Notes: generated from the sequence alone by a model not told the origin. 64,000 bases of DNA from Geobacter sp. UBA5735 (GCA_002419385.1 DIFZ01000003.1:27621-91620); one strand, 5' to 3'; numbered from the stretch's first letter, positions 1-9,303 are shown. Made by a program: numbers and translations.

Positions 1-570
1 GGAAAAGCAAGAGGCGGTGGCAAGGCAGTGCTGCTGGCGGCTTTCGTCGCTGTCGCGCTCGTATTGGGCGCGCTCATGCTGTTCAAATACCTGGACCGGC
101 ATGAACGACCGGCAGCCCCGGCGCAGCCGCAGCCGGCCGGGACCCGTGCCGTATCACTCTATTTCGCGGCCGCCGACACCGGCGAATACGTCACGGAAAC
201 CCGTGAGATCGACTCCTGCGGCGGTGACCTCGCGTTCTGCATCCGTCAGACCCTCGAAGAACTGGCAAACGGACCCTTGGGAGACCTGGCTCCCACCATA
301 CCGCCGACCAGCGCTGTCAGATCCGTCCAGATACAGGATGATACGGCCATTGTCGACATGGGAGCAGGGCTCGTGGACGGGTTGCCCAAAGGAAGCTCAG
401 CCGAAATGACTGCTGCCTACTCCATCGTCAACACCGTGGTCTACAATTTCCCTGCCGTCAAACAGGTGAAGCTCCTGATCGAAGGGCATGAAGTCCCCAC
501 TCTGGGCGGACACCTGGACCTGCAGAAGCCGCTGGTGCCGGACCTGCAACCCGACGGGAAAGACGGATGA
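1..570 (+). CDS. GerMN-domain lipoprotein-like/anchored protein (5' end possibly outside window)
   Basis: The frame is open from base 1, so the true start may lie upstream; the first in-window start is a GTG at 28. Residues 1-22 from that GTG are a hydrophobic segment (LLAAFVAVALVLGALMLF) that should act as an uncleaved membrane anchor. The rest resembles the GerMN domain of spore germination protein GerM, found widely in non-sporulating Deltaproteobacteria: a bacterial envelope domain of unclear role, with the conserved leaders LANGP and the pattern ending in NTVVYNFPAVKQVKLLIEG. It ends 58 bp before metH on the same strand, so the two are probably cotranscribed, though no functional link is evident. 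The family assignment is fairly secure; the function is not known. Confidence 0.75.
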   Translation, partial: GKARGGGKAVLLAAFVAVALVLGALMLFKYLDRHERPAAPAQPQPAGTRAVSLYFAAADTGEYVTETREIDSCGGDLAFCIRQTLEELANGPLGDLAPTIPPTSAVRSVQIQDDTAIVDMGAGLVDGLPKGSSAEMTAAYSIVNTVVYNFPAVKQVKLLIEGHEVPTLGGHLDLQKPLVPDLQPDGKDG

Positions 571-628
571 CAGCCGCAGCCGTACCGAGCGCCGGAACAG
601 CACATTTCTCACCACCCGGAGAATACCC

Positions 629-3052
629 ATGATGAAAACCCCTTTACGTGACGCGATACTGAACAGAATCCTGGTACTGGACGGCGCCAAGGGAACCATG
701 CTGCAGGAACGGGGCCTGAAACCGGGGCAATCGCCCGAGGAGATGAATCTCACCGCTCCCGATGTGGTGCAGGGCGTCCACCGTGAATACCGCCAGGCAG
801 GCGCCGACATCATCGTCACCAACACCTTCGGCGGCAACCGGGAAAAGCTTTCCCACTTCGGCCTCGAAGGGCGGATCCGGGAAATCAACAGCACGGGTGT
901 GGCGCTGGCACGGGCCGCAGCAGGGCCTGACGCCTATGTGGCCGCCTCCATGGGCCCTACCGGCCTGTTCGTCGAACCGTTGGGCGACATCTCCTTCGAC
1001 CGCATGTCGGCCGTTTACCGGGAGCAGGCGGAAATCCTCATGGAAGCCGGCGCGGACCTGTTCACGCTCGAGACGTTCCTGGATATCAAGGAAATCCGTG
1101 CCGCCATCATAGCAATCCGGGAATTGTCTGCCACCATCCCGATCATTGCCATGCTCACCTTCGACGACAAGGGCAGAAGCGTTCTGGGGACCCCTCCGGA
1201 AGCGGCTGCCATAACCCTTGAGGCGGTTGGCGCAAACGTTATCGGCTCCAATTGCGGTCTCGGCGTCGAAGGCATCTACGACATCCTCACGGCCATGCGC
1301 CGGGTCACCGGACTGCCGCTCATAGCACAGGCAAACGCCGGACTGCCCGTTCTGCAAGACGGCAAGACCGTATTCCCGGGCACACCGGAAGAGATGACCA
1401 CCTTTCACGACCGCTTCGCGGACCTGGGAGTCCGCATCATCGGCGGTTGCTGCGGCACGACTCCCCGTCACATCAGTGCGATCCGCACGGCACTCGCGGG
1501 CAGAAACCGCCCCTTCACGTCGTGCGGCCCGGATCGCGGCACAACATTCCTCTCATGCCGTTCGGAATTCACGGCCATCGGCAGCGATTGCCCGGCCGCG
1601 GTAATCGGCGAGCGCATCAATCCCACGGGCAAAAAGGCGTTTGCCGCCGAACTGCGGGAAGGAAAAGTTGCCTACATACGTCGGGAAGCCCTGGAGCAGA
1701 CCGAAGCCGGCGCAACGCTGCTGGACGTGAACGTGGGGACGCCGGGAATCGACGAAGCCGCAGCCATGGAAAGGGCCGTGTTCTGTGTAACCGGAGCGGC
1801 AACGGTCCCGCTCGTGCTCGACTCGTCCAATCCGGAAGCTCTTGAACGGGGACTCAAGGCGGCCGACGGCAAAGTGCTGGTCAATTCCGTTTCGGGCGAG
1901 GAGAAGAGCTTCAGCCGCATCCTCCCCCTGGCCAAGAAGTATGGAGCGGCCGTGATAGGGTTGACCCTTGACGAAAACGGTATCCCGCAGACCGCCGCGG
2001 GAAGAGTCGCCGTCGCAGAAAGGATAGCTCACGAGGCGGAAAAAATCGGTATCCCCAAGAGGGACGTCATCATCGATTGCCTTACCATGACCGTCAGCGC
2101 CGAGCAGAAGCAGGCAGTCGAGACACTGCAAGCAATCCGCTCGGTAAAAAGCTCCGTGGGCCTCAACACGGTCCTCGGGGTCAGCAACATCTCTTTCGGC
2201 CTTCCCTGCCGGCAGCTGATGTCCGCAACGTTTTTCGCCATGGCGCTGGAGGCGGGCCTGGACGCAGCCATCATCAACCCGAAGGAAAAAACGATGATGG
2301 ATGCCTGGCGGGCAGCCATGGTGCTGCTGCAGAAAGACCTGCGGGCAGCCGCATACGTGGAGGCTTACCGCGAAACCGCAACAGCTTCCGTTCCGGAAGC
2401 GCCGGTCAATCTTCCTGCCGACGTCAGGGGGCTTTTGGCCCGCTCGGTGATCAACGGGGATCCTGAAGGCGTCATCTCCCTGGTCAACCAGGCTCTGGAG
2501 GAAGGTCTGTCACCCCTCCAGATCAGCAACGAAGGCTTGCTGCCGGGCCTTGAGGAAGTCGGGCGCCGCTTCGAAAGAAACCAGTTCTTTCTTCCCCAGG
2601 TGATGCAATCCGCCGAGACGATGCAGCGTGCTTTCTCGCGGCTCAAGGAGGAAATGCAGCAGGGCTCCCTTTCCTCCGAGGGTCGCATCTTGATGGCCAC
2701 TGTTGAAGGCGACATTCATGACATCGGCAAGAACATTGTCTGCACACTGCTGGAAAATCACGGCTACGAAGTGATCGACCTCGGCAAGAACGTGCCCGCC
2801 GAAAAGATAGTGACCGAAGCGCGGCAACGGAACGTGGATGCGGTTGGTCTCTCCGCATTGATGACCACGACCATGTCCGAGATGGAACATGTCATCGGCC
2901 GGTTGAGGAAAGAAGGCATTAAGACATTCACCATGGTCGGCGGCGCTGTTGTCACCCAGGCCTATGCTGACCAGATCGGCGCAGATCTGTATGCAAAGGA
3001 TGCCATGGAAGCCGTGGCCAGGATCAAGAAACTCCTGGGGAAAAGCACCTGA
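629..3052 (+). CDS. metH: Cobalamin-dependent methionine synthase, short form
   Basis: This transfers the methyl group of methyltetrahydrofolate to homocysteine through bound cobalamin. I chose the ATG at 629 because a GGAG sits 10 bases upstream and the homocysteine-binding domain begins right after it; the frame stays open back to 488. It gives 807 residues, in order: homocysteine domain (about 1-290, zinc ligands Cys209, Cys274, Cys275 in a GGCCGTTP motif), pterin-binding domain (about 310-570), then the B12 cap and Rossmann modules (about 590-807) with the cobalamin-coordinating D695-x-H697-x-x-G700. The C-terminal SAM-dependent reactivation domain of the roughly 1200-residue E. coli enzyme is absent, as in many anaerobes, so reactivation must use another protein. 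The metX gene and its SAM riboswitch lie 30 kb away on the same strand. Confidence 0.95.
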   Translation: MMKTPLRDAILNRILVLDGAKGTMLQERGLKPGQSPEEMNLTAPDVVQGVHREYRQAGADIIVTNTFGGNREKLSHFGLEGRIREINSTGVALARAAAGPDAYVAASMGPTGLFVEPLGDISFDRMSAVYREQAEILMEAGADLFTLETFLDIKEIRAAIIAIRELSATIPIIAMLTFDDKGRSVLGTPPEAAAITLEAVGANVIGSNCGLGVEGIYDILTAMRRVTGLPLIAQANAGLPVLQDGKTVFPGTPEEMTTFHDRFADLGVRIIGGCCGTTPRHISAIRTALAGRNRPFTSCGPDRGTTFLSCRSEFTAIGSDCPAAVIGERINPTGKKAFAAELREGKVAYIRREALEQTEAGATLLDVNVGTPGIDEAAAMERAVFCVTGAATVPLVLDSSNPEALERGLKAADGKVLVNSVSGEEKSFSRILPLAKKYGAAVIGLTLDENGIPQTAAGRVAVAERIAHEAEKIGIPKRDVIIDCLTMTVSAEQKQAVETLQAIRSVKSSVGLNTVLGVSNISFGLPCRQLMSATFFAMALEAGLDAAIINPKEKTMMDAWRAAMVLLQKDLRAAAYVEAYRETATASVPEAPVNLPADVRGLLARSVINGDPEGVISLVNQALEEGLSPLQISNEGLLPGLEEVGRRFERNQFFLPQVMQSAETMQRAFSRLKEEMQQGSLSSEGRILMATVEGDIHDIGKNIVCTLLENHGYEVIDLGKNVPAEKIVTEARQRNVDAVGLSALMTTTMSEMEHVIGRLRKEGIKTFTMVGGAVVTQAYADQIGADLYAKDAMEAVARIKKLLGKST

Positions 3053-3175
3053 CCGGGGTCCCCTTTTCTCCCTTGCATCAATCGGTACGCCATGTTATTT
3101 TCTGCGTGCAAACAACAGGTTGGCTCGCCGGTCCACGCGAACGGCACTCCATTTCACGAAACAAACGGGTGCATC

Positions 3176-3571
3176 ATGGTACAGGGATTCAATCACAACA
3201 TTCTTTACAAAGGCGTGATTTTTCACATCCAGACCGAAGACAGCGGGGTGAAGAACCCCCATATCATCACGCTCCTCTACCGGGACGGGACGATCATCGC
3301 GTCGAAGAAGACCGACTATTCCGATATCATCACGGTCGAAATGCTGGAAAAGGTCGTTGAAGACCTCATGAAGGAGCAGCACAAGGATATGCTGCGGCGG
3401 CTGAAGGCGGGCGAATTCGACAGCCGCGCCTTCGACGCGCCCCCTCCCCCCGCCGAGTCTTCACCGGATCAGCACAGCGCTGCCGGCAGCTCCCCGGCAG
3501 ACGGGTCGCCGAAGCATGAGCAGACCCTGGACGAGATGATCCTCGAATACCTCGCATCCGTAAAAGATTGA
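3176..3571 (+). CDS. Conserved hypothetical protein, 131 aa
   Basis: The ATG at 3176 starts MVQGFNHNILYKG. An in-frame start at 3092 also exists but neither has a strong ribosome-binding site, so the start is uncertain. The first 80 residues form an alternating charged/hydrophobic fold with the phrase YKGVIFHIQTEDSG and a helix rich in Glu/Lys; the last 45 residues are Pro/Ser-rich and probably disordered, ending in a short helix DEMILEYLASVKD. I associate this kind of protein (an N-terminal domain about binding of gliding or two-component partners is not established) with Geobacter relatives, but I assign no function. It lies between metH and the transketolase genes on the same strand, and its stop is 41 bases from the tktA start. 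Confidence 0.7.
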   Translation: MVQGFNHNILYKGVIFHIQTEDSGVKNPHIITLLYRDGTIIASKKTDYSDIITVEMLEKVVEDLMKEQHKDMLRRLKAGEFDSRAFDAPPPPAESSPDQHSAAGSSPADGSPKHEQTLDEMILEYLASVKD

Positions 3572-3612
3572 GCTTTGGCCCACCGGTTACAGCACGAAGA
3601 AAGGTACAGTCA

Positions 3613-4443
3613 GTGGATAAAGACAGGATTGCATTTCTGGAAGAAAAGGCCCGGGACCTTCGGGTCTCCATCGTGAAGACCCTGCACCGATCCCAGTCGG
3701 GACACACCGGCGGCTCGCTCTCGGCGATCGACATGGTCACGGCGCTCTACTTCCAGGTCATGCGGCACGATCCGGAGAACCCGCTCTGGGAAGGGAGAGA
3801 CCGCTTCGTCCTCAGCAAGGGCCATGCGGCGCCGGCCCAGTACGTCGCCCTGGCAGAGGCAGGCTATTTCCCCAAAGAAGACCTGATGATGCTGCGTCGC
3901 CTGGGAAGCCACCTGCAGGGACATCCGGACAGCAAGGGAACGCCGGGGGTAGAAGTCTGCACCGGGTCACTGGGCCAGGGACTGTCCATGGCCAACGGCA
4001 TGGCGCTCGGCTTGCGGTTGAGCGGCAAACCAGCCAGGGTATACGTCCTGCTGGGTGACGGCGAACTGCAGGAGGGCCAGGTCTGGGAAGCGGCAATGGC
4101 CGCGGCACATTACCGGCTGGACAACCTCTGCGCCATGGTCGACGCCAATGCGCTCCAGATCGACGGAGAGGTGGAAAAGGTCATGAACGTGGGCCCCATC
4201 GGGGAAAAATTCCGCGCCTTCGGCTGGAACGTCCTGGAAATCGACGGCCATGACATGGAAGCGATCGTCGCGGCCCTGGAATGCGCCGGGAAGGCGAAGG
4301 GCAAACCGACGGTCCTCGTGGCACGGACCGTCAAGGGGAAAGGGGTTCCCCGGTTCGAGCACAAGGCGTCCTACCACGGTGTCGCGCCCAATGACGAGGA
4401 ATTGAACGAGGCCCTCCTGTGCCTGGGCTGCATCGAAGACTGA
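3613..4443 (+). CDS. Transketolase, N-terminal subunit
   Basis: The thiamine-diphosphate-binding half of a two-subunit transketolase, which interconverts pentose phosphates with glyceraldehyde 3-phosphate and fructose 6-phosphate. The GTG at 3613 has an AAGAAAGG eight bases upstream and places the protein (276 aa) at the family's usual length; an in-frame TTG at 3568 is less likely. Visible landmarks are SGHTGGSLS near the N-terminus, LSKGHAAPA, the LGDGELQEGQVWE thiamine motif (G148-D149-G150) and the later DANALQIDG. The partner subunit follows 19 bases downstream, so the two are translated from one message. Split transketolases of this kind are common in anaerobes and archaea and differ from the fused enterobacterial enzyme; they can be confused with split DXP synthase, but the sizes and motifs fit transketolase. 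Confidence 0.92.
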   Translation: MDKDRIAFLEEKARDLRVSIVKTLHRSQSGHTGGSLSAIDMVTALYFQVMRHDPENPLWEGRDRFVLSKGHAAPAQYVALAEAGYFPKEDLMMLRRLGSHLQGHPDSKGTPGVEVCTGSLGQGLSMANGMALGLRLSGKPARVYVLLGDGELQEGQVWEAAMAAAHYRLDNLCAMVDANALQIDGEVEKVMNVGPIGEKFRAFGWNVLEIDGHDMEAIVAALECAGKAKGKPTVLVARTVKGKGVPRFEHKASYHGVAPNDEELNEALLCLGCIED

Positions 4444-4462
4444 GAATAAGGAAGGAGAGGGC

Positions 4463-5392
4463 ATGAAGGCAACCAGGGATGCCTACGGAGAGACACTGGC
4501 CCGACTGGGCGAGGAAAACGGTGACATAGTGGTGCTCGACGCCGACCTGTCGGGGTCGACCAAGACAGCGCTGTTTGCGAAGAAGTTCCCGGAACGCTTT
4601 TTCAACATGGGCATAGCCGAAGCCAACATGGTCGGAACCGCGGCAGGCCTCGCGGCTGTGGGCAAGATTCCTTTTGTCTCCACTTTCGCCATATTCGCCG
4701 CCGGCAGGGCATGGGAGCAGATCCGCCAGTCAGTGGCATATCCCAAGGCAAACGTAAAGATAGTCCCGACCCATGGAGGTGTGACGGTAGGTGAAGACGG
4801 GGGCACTCACCAGTCAGTGGAGGATATTGCCATAATGCGTGCGATACCCAACATGACGGTCATCGTGCCCGCCGACGCAGAAGAAACGAAGGGCGCGGTC
4901 GAGGCGGCAGCAGCATACAAGGGGCCTGTCTACATCAGGCTCGGCCGCAACAAGGTCCCCCGGGTCTTCGACGACGGCCATCGCTTCCAGCTGGGAAAAG
5001 GATGCGAAGTGGCTCCAGGCACCGACCTGACCTTCGTAACGACGGGGATCATGACCGCGCAGGCCCTGAAGGCAGCTGCACTGCTGTCTGCGGAAGGAAT
5101 CTCGGCGCGCGTGGTGCACATCGGCACCGTGAAACCGCTGGACCAGGAGATCATCCTCAAGTCGGCACGGGAAACCGGGGCACTCGTGACCGCTGAGGAA
5201 CATTCCGTCATCGGCGGGCTCAGCTCCGCTGTCTGCGAGCTTCTGGCGGAACGCCAACCGACCCCCCTCATCCGGGTGGGAATCCGTGACCGGTTCGGCA
5301 CCTCGGGAAAAGCCGAAGAGCTGCTCAAGTATTTCGGCCTCATGCCCGAGGACCTGGTTGAGGCTGCACGCAGCGTCCTTGCCAGGAAATAG
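4463..5392 (+). CDS. Transketolase, C-terminal subunit
   Basis: Pyrimidine-binding and C-terminal domains of the split transketolase, 309 aa. A GGAGAGG ribosome-binding site precedes the ATG. The motif NMGIAEANM carries Glu53, the residue expected to activate the aminopyrimidine ring of thiamine diphosphate; HGGVTVGEDGGTHQ and the RLGRNK motif belong to the pyrimidine domain, and AEEHSVIGGLSSAV to the C-terminal domain. It has to pair with the subunit encoded just upstream to form the active site at their interface. The next gene begins four bases after its stop, suggesting read-through transcription. Confidence 0.92.
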   Translation: MKATRDAYGETLARLGEENGDIVVLDADLSGSTKTALFAKKFPERFFNMGIAEANMVGTAAGLAAVGKIPFVSTFAIFAAGRAWEQIRQSVAYPKANVKIVPTHGGVTVGEDGGTHQSVEDIAIMRAIPNMTVIVPADAEETKGAVEAAAAYKGPVYIRLGRNKVPRVFDDGHRFQLGKGCEVAPGTDLTFVTTGIMTAQALKAAALLSAEGISARVVHIGTVKPLDQEIILKSARETGALVTAEEHSVIGGLSSAVCELLAERQPTPLIRVGIRDRFGTSGKAEELLKYFGLMPEDLVEAARSVLARK

Positions 5393-5395
5393 GAA

Positions 5396-5941
5396 GTGGC
5401 GCCCCCGTCACCCGGCAGGCTGCCGGCGCATTTAAACGTCGTTCTGCAGCCGGTCAGATCATCATCCGGCTTCACCTTGGTGGCAGTGCTGGCACTGGTC
5501 GTCATCATGGGCATCATGACGGGAATAACCGCCCAGAGCTGGAGAACCCTCATGATGAGGGAGCGGGAAGAAGAACTCATATTCCGCGGAGCGCAGTACC
5601 GGGATGCCATCACCCGCTGGCATGCGCCCCGGGCGGGCCAGCGGCCGGCCCCACCCCTGAACGATCTGAAGGACCTGCTGCAGGATCCTTCGACGCTGAC
5701 CAAGATCCGCTACATTCGGCGTCTCTACAAGGACCCGCTGACGGGAGAAGAGTGGGTTCCCATAAAGGATCCCGTTCGGGGGATCATCGGCGTCGCCAGT
5801 TCCAGTGACGCCCCTCCCCTGAAGCAGGCAAATTTCCCCGATGGCCTGGAACACCTGGAAGGGAAAACCAAGTACAGCGAATGGCAGTTCACGTACCAGC
5901 CTGGTGTCGCGGCAACTCAAAACCAGGCAACACCGAACTAG
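5396..5941 (+). CDS. Type II secretion/type IV pilin-like pseudopilin
   Basis: A 181-residue protein with a prepilin-type leader: SSSGFTLVAVLALVVIMG, where cleavage would fall between Gly25 and Phe26 and the following 20 residues are hydrophobic. The residue at mature position 5, normally Glu in pilins and major pseudopilins, is Ala here. The body carries EREEELIFRGAQYRDAI, a phrase common in GspG/PulG-like proteins of Deltaproteobacteria. The GTG start at 5396 lies four bases after the transketolase stop with AGGAAATAGG overlapping it. The long 25-residue leader is acceptable for a prepilin peptidase substrate. It could be a minor pseudopilin of a general secretion or pilus system encoded elsewhere; no other secretion gene is in view. 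Confidence 0.8.
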   Translation: MAPPSPGRLPAHLNVVLQPVRSSSGFTLVAVLALVVIMGIMTGITAQSWRTLMMREREEELIFRGAQYRDAITRWHAPRAGQRPAPPLNDLKDLLQDPSTLTKIRYIRRLYKDPLTGEEWVPIKDPVRGIIGVASSSDAPPLKQANFPDGLEHLEGKTKYSEWQFTYQPGVAATQNQATPN

Positions 5942-5974
5942 CAGGCTGTCAGAAGGCATCAGAGAGGGGGTTCC

Positions 5975-6421
5975 ATGTACGAAAAAATGTATGATGAGAA
6001 GATGCCCGCGACGGGAGAGATACCCTTCGAGCTGCCCGGCTGGATAGCATGCGCTCCCTTTGAAGAGTATCTGGGAATGAAGATCGAGGAAGCAGCGCAC
6101 GGCAAAGCCGTACTTTCCATGCCTTTTACGGTGAAACTGGCACAGGGGAAGGGCCTGCTGCACGGCGGCGCCGTCACTGCGCTGGCGGATACTGCCGTTG
6201 CCATGGCCATCAAGAGCGTGCTGCAGGAAGGCACCCACTTCGTAACCATGGAACTTTCCCTGAAATTCCACGCTCCGGTGCGGAGCGGAGTGGTCAGGGC
6301 GGTGGCCACTATCGTGGAACGCGACGAACGGACCATACAGGGAATGGCTGAAGTTTTCGACGACCAGGGCAGCAAGGCCGCGACCTTCACGTCGGTATTC
6401 AGGGTGAAGAAAAGCCTCTGA
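5975..6421 (+). CDS. PaaI-type hotdog-fold thioesterase
   Basis: A 148-residue single hotdog domain with the conserved block LLHGGAVTALADTAVAMAI and the later FVTMELSLKFHAPVRSG, the signature of the PaaI/YbgC-like acyl-CoA thioesterase superfamily. The Asp in ALADTA is the position of the general base in this family. GAGAGGGGG precedes the ATG. The substrate cannot be told from sequence; phenylacetyl-CoA-like, 4-hydroxybenzoyl-CoA-like and general acyl-CoA hydrolysis are all possible. It is the last rightward gene before a leftward group, with about 100 bases of convergent intergenic DNA in which I see no clear terminator. Confidence 0.85.
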   Translation: MYEKMYDEKMPATGEIPFELPGWIACAPFEEYLGMKIEEAAHGKAVLSMPFTVKLAQGKGLLHGGAVTALADTAVAMAIKSVLQEGTHFVTMELSLKFHAPVRSGVVRAVATIVERDERTIQGMAEVFDDQGSKAATFTSVFRVKKSL

Positions 6422-6519
6422 CCATCACAGCTGTAATGGCATGTGCCGGGAAACCTTCCGCATCAAATCGGGCATCCTCGCCCACCCCTTTCTTCAGGGA
6501 CACGGTGAGGATGGTCATG

Positions 6520-7626
6520 TCAAATCTTCTCCAAAACGTAGTCCCTGGAACCAAGCCCTATCTTCTCGGCATGCCCAAGCTGGACAGACCAGTCAATAGC
6601 AGGATGCACTCCCCTGAATTTGTCACCCCCCGCTTCGAACCCTGACCGCAGGGCAGTTCCCCTGTTGCCCGTTGCGGCATTGACAAGGTCGACGCTGGCC
6701 TGGTCGACGGCGACCGGGTCGGTGGAGGCGCACAAGCCGATGTCGTTGACGATCGGAGCGTCCGAATGGCCGTAACAATCGCAGGCAGGTGAAACCTGGG
6801 TAATGAAATTCAGAAACAGCGAGGATGCATGTTTCCCCGAAAGTGCGCCAAGGGCATATTCAGCCATCTTCTTCATCACGGAAGACGATGCCTCGTTCCA
6901 CTGAACCTTGACTCCCTTGACGGGACATGCAGAGATGCAGCGGCCGCAGCCGACGCAAAGATCCGGAGCAATGTACGCAGTCCCGTCCCGCATGCTGACC
7001 GCCCCGTGCTCGCACGACAGCATGCATAAGCCGCATCCGGTGCACAGATCAGCCTGCACCACGGGAGCCACCGAGGAATGCTGCTGAAGCTTCCCGGCCC
7101 TGCTGGAACAGCCCATTCCCAGATTCTTCAAAGCGCCGCCGAACCCGGTCAGCTCATGCAATTTGAAATGGGACACCGCGACCAGCGCATCAGCCTCCGC
7201 AATGGCGGACCCTATTTTGGCGGTTTTGAGCAGTTCCCCGTCAAGGGGAATCTCCCTGGCCGATTCTCCCCGCAGCCCGTCGCACATGATGAGCGGCGCC
7301 CCCACGACTTCGGATGCGAAACCATTGGCAACCGCGCAATTAAGGGCTGCTACGGCGTTTTTTCGTTCTCCGGGATAGAGGGTAGAGGAATCGGTCAGGA
7401 ACGGCATCCCGCCGCACTTCCTGATTTCTTCTACAATCTTCCTGACGAAAACCGGCCGCACATAGGCATGGCAGCCCTTCTCCCCGAAATGGATCTTCAC
7501 CGCCACGAGATCGCCCCGGGAAACGATGGAACTGACGCCACACTTTCCCATCAGCCTGCCGATTTTGTCGAACAGGTTTTCCGCGGTGGATGTCCGCAAA
7601 TCGGCAAAGAAAACCTGGCTGGACAT
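6520..7626 (-). CDS. DUF362 protein with two [4Fe-4S] ferredoxin motifs
   Basis: A 368-residue protein of the DUF362 family with an embedded bacterial ferredoxin module. The two cluster motifs are CTGCGLCMLSCEHG and CVGCGRCISACPVKG, spaced by about 20 residues in the middle of the chain. GAGAGG precedes the ATG at 7626. DUF362 proteins are cytoplasmic iron-sulfur proteins of unknown reaction, often annotated only as ferredoxins. It is probably the last gene of a moaA-MOSC-DUF362 transcription unit, 74 bases after the MOSC gene, which places an electron carrier beside molybdenum/tungsten cofactor genes and near an aldehyde:ferredoxin oxidoreductase. Whether it serves that enzyme is inference. 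Confidence 0.85.
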   Translation of the reverse strand: MSSQVFFADLRTSTAENLFDKIGRLMGKCGVSSIVSRGDLVAVKIHFGEKGCHAYVRPVFVRKIVEEIRKCGGMPFLTDSSTLYPGERKNAVAALNCAVANGFASEVVGAPLIMCDGLRGESAREIPLDGELLKTAKIGSAIAEADALVAVSHFKLHELTGFGGALKNLGMGCSSRAGKLQQHSSVAPVVQADLCTGCGLCMLSCEHGAVSMRDGTAYIAPDLCVGCGRCISACPVKGVKVQWNEASSSVMKKMAEYALGALSGKHASSLFLNFITQVSPACDCYGHSDAPIVNDIGLCASTDPVAVDQASVDLVNAATGNRGTALRSGFEAGGDKFRGVHPAIDWSVQLGHAEKIGLGSRDYVLEKI

Positions 7627-7700
7627 ATGCAGACCTCTCTTGTCATTGCAGTCGTGATGACGCGGTAGCGATTATCCGGCAGGACTGAGGTGAAAGCGGA

Positions 7701-8138
7701 CTATCCTGCTACCCTCTCGATCCTGTCGCCTTTCCTGATGGTGCCTCCCCGCAGGACTTTGACGAAAATCCCCTCGCGCGGCATGACGCAGTCGCCCGCC
7801 TGTTGGTAGATGGCGCAGCGAGAATGGCATTCCTTGCCGATCTGGGTGACTTCATGCAGCGTTTCCCCTATTTCAAGCCTGGTGCCGATAGGCAGAGCGG
7901 GAAGGTCTATCCCCTCAGTGGTGATATTCTCGGCAAAATCGCCTGAACTGACATCAAGTCCCTTTTCCTGCATCTTCCTTATGCTTTCGATGGCGAGAAG
8001 GCTTATCTGCCGATGCCACTCACCCGCGTGCGCATCATCGACAATACCATGCCCTACCCGCACGACGACCTGACCGACCGGTTTCTTCCGCTCGCCCTTT
8101 TTTTCACTGACGCAGACATCGACTACTTTCCCTGACAT
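7701..8138 (-). CDS. MOSC-domain protein
   Basis: A 145-residue stand-alone MOSC domain, the fold found at the C-terminus of molybdenum cofactor sulfurases. The segment GKECHSRCAIYQQAGDCVMPREGIF contains the conserved Cys expected to carry a sulfur. It also has the family phrases VDDAHAGEWHRQISLL and GDFAENITTEG. It starts 26 bases after the moaA stop and probably belongs to the same message, consistent with a job in maturing or handling pyranopterin cofactor. Stand-alone MOSC proteins have also been linked to detoxification in other bacteria, so the exact role is open. Confidence 0.88.
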   Translation of the reverse strand: MSGKVVDVCVSEKKGERKKPVGQVVVRVGHGIVDDAHAGEWHRQISLLAIESIRKMQEKGLDVSSGDFAENITTEGIDLPALPIGTRLEIGETLHEVTQIGKECHSRCAIYQQAGDCVMPREGIFVKVLRGGTIRKGDRIERVAG

Positions 8139-8164
8139 ACGTACCTGCCCCTTTCATGAATAAT

Positions 8165-9142
8165 TCAGCCGCCGATCCTGGACATCGAAAAGGGCTTCCG
8201 TTCAGAGGCCTGCTCCACGATGATGTGCTTGCCGGGCTTTTCGCTGACAATCCTGCGCAAAATTTCCTGCAGGCCCTCCATGTCGACTGCACGCAACAGC
8301 GGTTTGAGATCCACTTCCTTGTCGGAAAAAAGACAGGTCTTCGCCATGCCTTTGGAGGTTACCCTGATACGGTTGCATTCGCTGCAGAAATGGCAGGATA
8401 AAGGCGTTATGACACCTATCGTCCCGGCGGCTCCATTTATCTTGTAGTCCCGTGACGGCCCCGCCATTTCACCGCGCACAACAGGCTGGAGAGAAAACCG
8501 TCCCTTGATGCGGGCAAGAATCTCCTCGCCCGATATGGAACGTGACTCCCAGCCGTCTTCCTTCGTTGTGGGCATATACTCGATAAAACGGACGGCAAAC
8601 GGTTTGTCCAGGGTTAATGCAGCAAACTCGTTGATTTCGTCATCGTTGATTCCCCGCATGGCAACAGCATTGATCTTGATCGGGAAACCGGCCTTCTCCG
8701 CAGCATTTATGCCCGCCATGACCCTGCGCAAGTCACCAACCCTGGTTATCTCCCTGAATCTGTCTTCCCGCAATGAATCCAGACTGATGTTGAGACGCTG
8801 CACTCCTGCCTCGCGAAGTGGTAACGCCAGCTCTTCAAGGAGAAATCCATTGGTGGTCAGAACAAGCTGCCGCAAGCCGGGAATCTTCGACAAGTCGGAC
8901 AGGAACTGGACGATTCCGTTCCTGACCAGTGGTTCTCCACCGGTAACACGAATCTTTTCTATGCCGAGCGGTACAACCGATCTGGCCAGCAGCATCAACT
9001 CTTCGTAACTGAGGATGTCATGATGGTCGACCTTGTCCACACCACCCTCCGGCATGCAGTAGATGCAGCGAAAATTGCACCGGTCGGTCACCGAAAGTCG
9101 CAGGTAGTTGATTTTACGCCCATATGAGTCGATCAGCGCCAT
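8165..9142 (-). CDS. moaA: GTP 3',8-cyclase
   Basis: A radical SAM enzyme that makes the first intermediate of molybdopterin synthesis from GTP. I chose the start at 9142 (MALIDSYGRKINYLRLSVTD), which follows AGAAAGG; the longer frame to 9355 has no family similarity. The 325-residue product carries the N-terminal cluster motif CNFRCIYC, the TGGEPL glycine-rich SAM site, and the C-terminal cluster motif CHFCSECNRIR...CLF with the tail truncated of the usual GG end: it finishes SRIGG, keeping the double glycine needed for activity. It heads the leftward group with MOSC and DUF362 genes. The neighbouring tungsten-type oxidoreductase would use the resulting pterin. Confidence 0.95.
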   Translation of the reverse strand: MALIDSYGRKINYLRLSVTDRCNFRCIYCMPEGGVDKVDHHDILSYEELMLLARSVVPLGIEKIRVTGGEPLVRNGIVQFLSDLSKIPGLRQLVLTTNGFLLEELALPLREAGVQRLNISLDSLREDRFREITRVGDLRRVMAGINAAEKAGFPIKINAVAMRGINDDEINEFAALTLDKPFAVRFIEYMPTTKEDGWESRSISGEEILARIKGRFSLQPVVRGEMAGPSRDYKINGAAGTIGVITPLSCHFCSECNRIRVTSKGMAKTCLFSDKEVDLKPLLRAVDMEGLQEILRRIVSEKPGKHIIVEQASERKPFSMSRIGG

Positions 9143-9303
9143 GGAACAACCTTTCTTCCGTTGAAGCACCTGCCAGATCCTAGTCTCCCAGTGCTTCACG
9201 GCATGTTCAAAACGACAGTTTCCTTGCTTGAGTGAAAGCGGGAACGGCTGTGGTACGGTCGTGCTTTCAACATACCATAATGGCCAGACCAAGTCAGCAG
9301 AGA

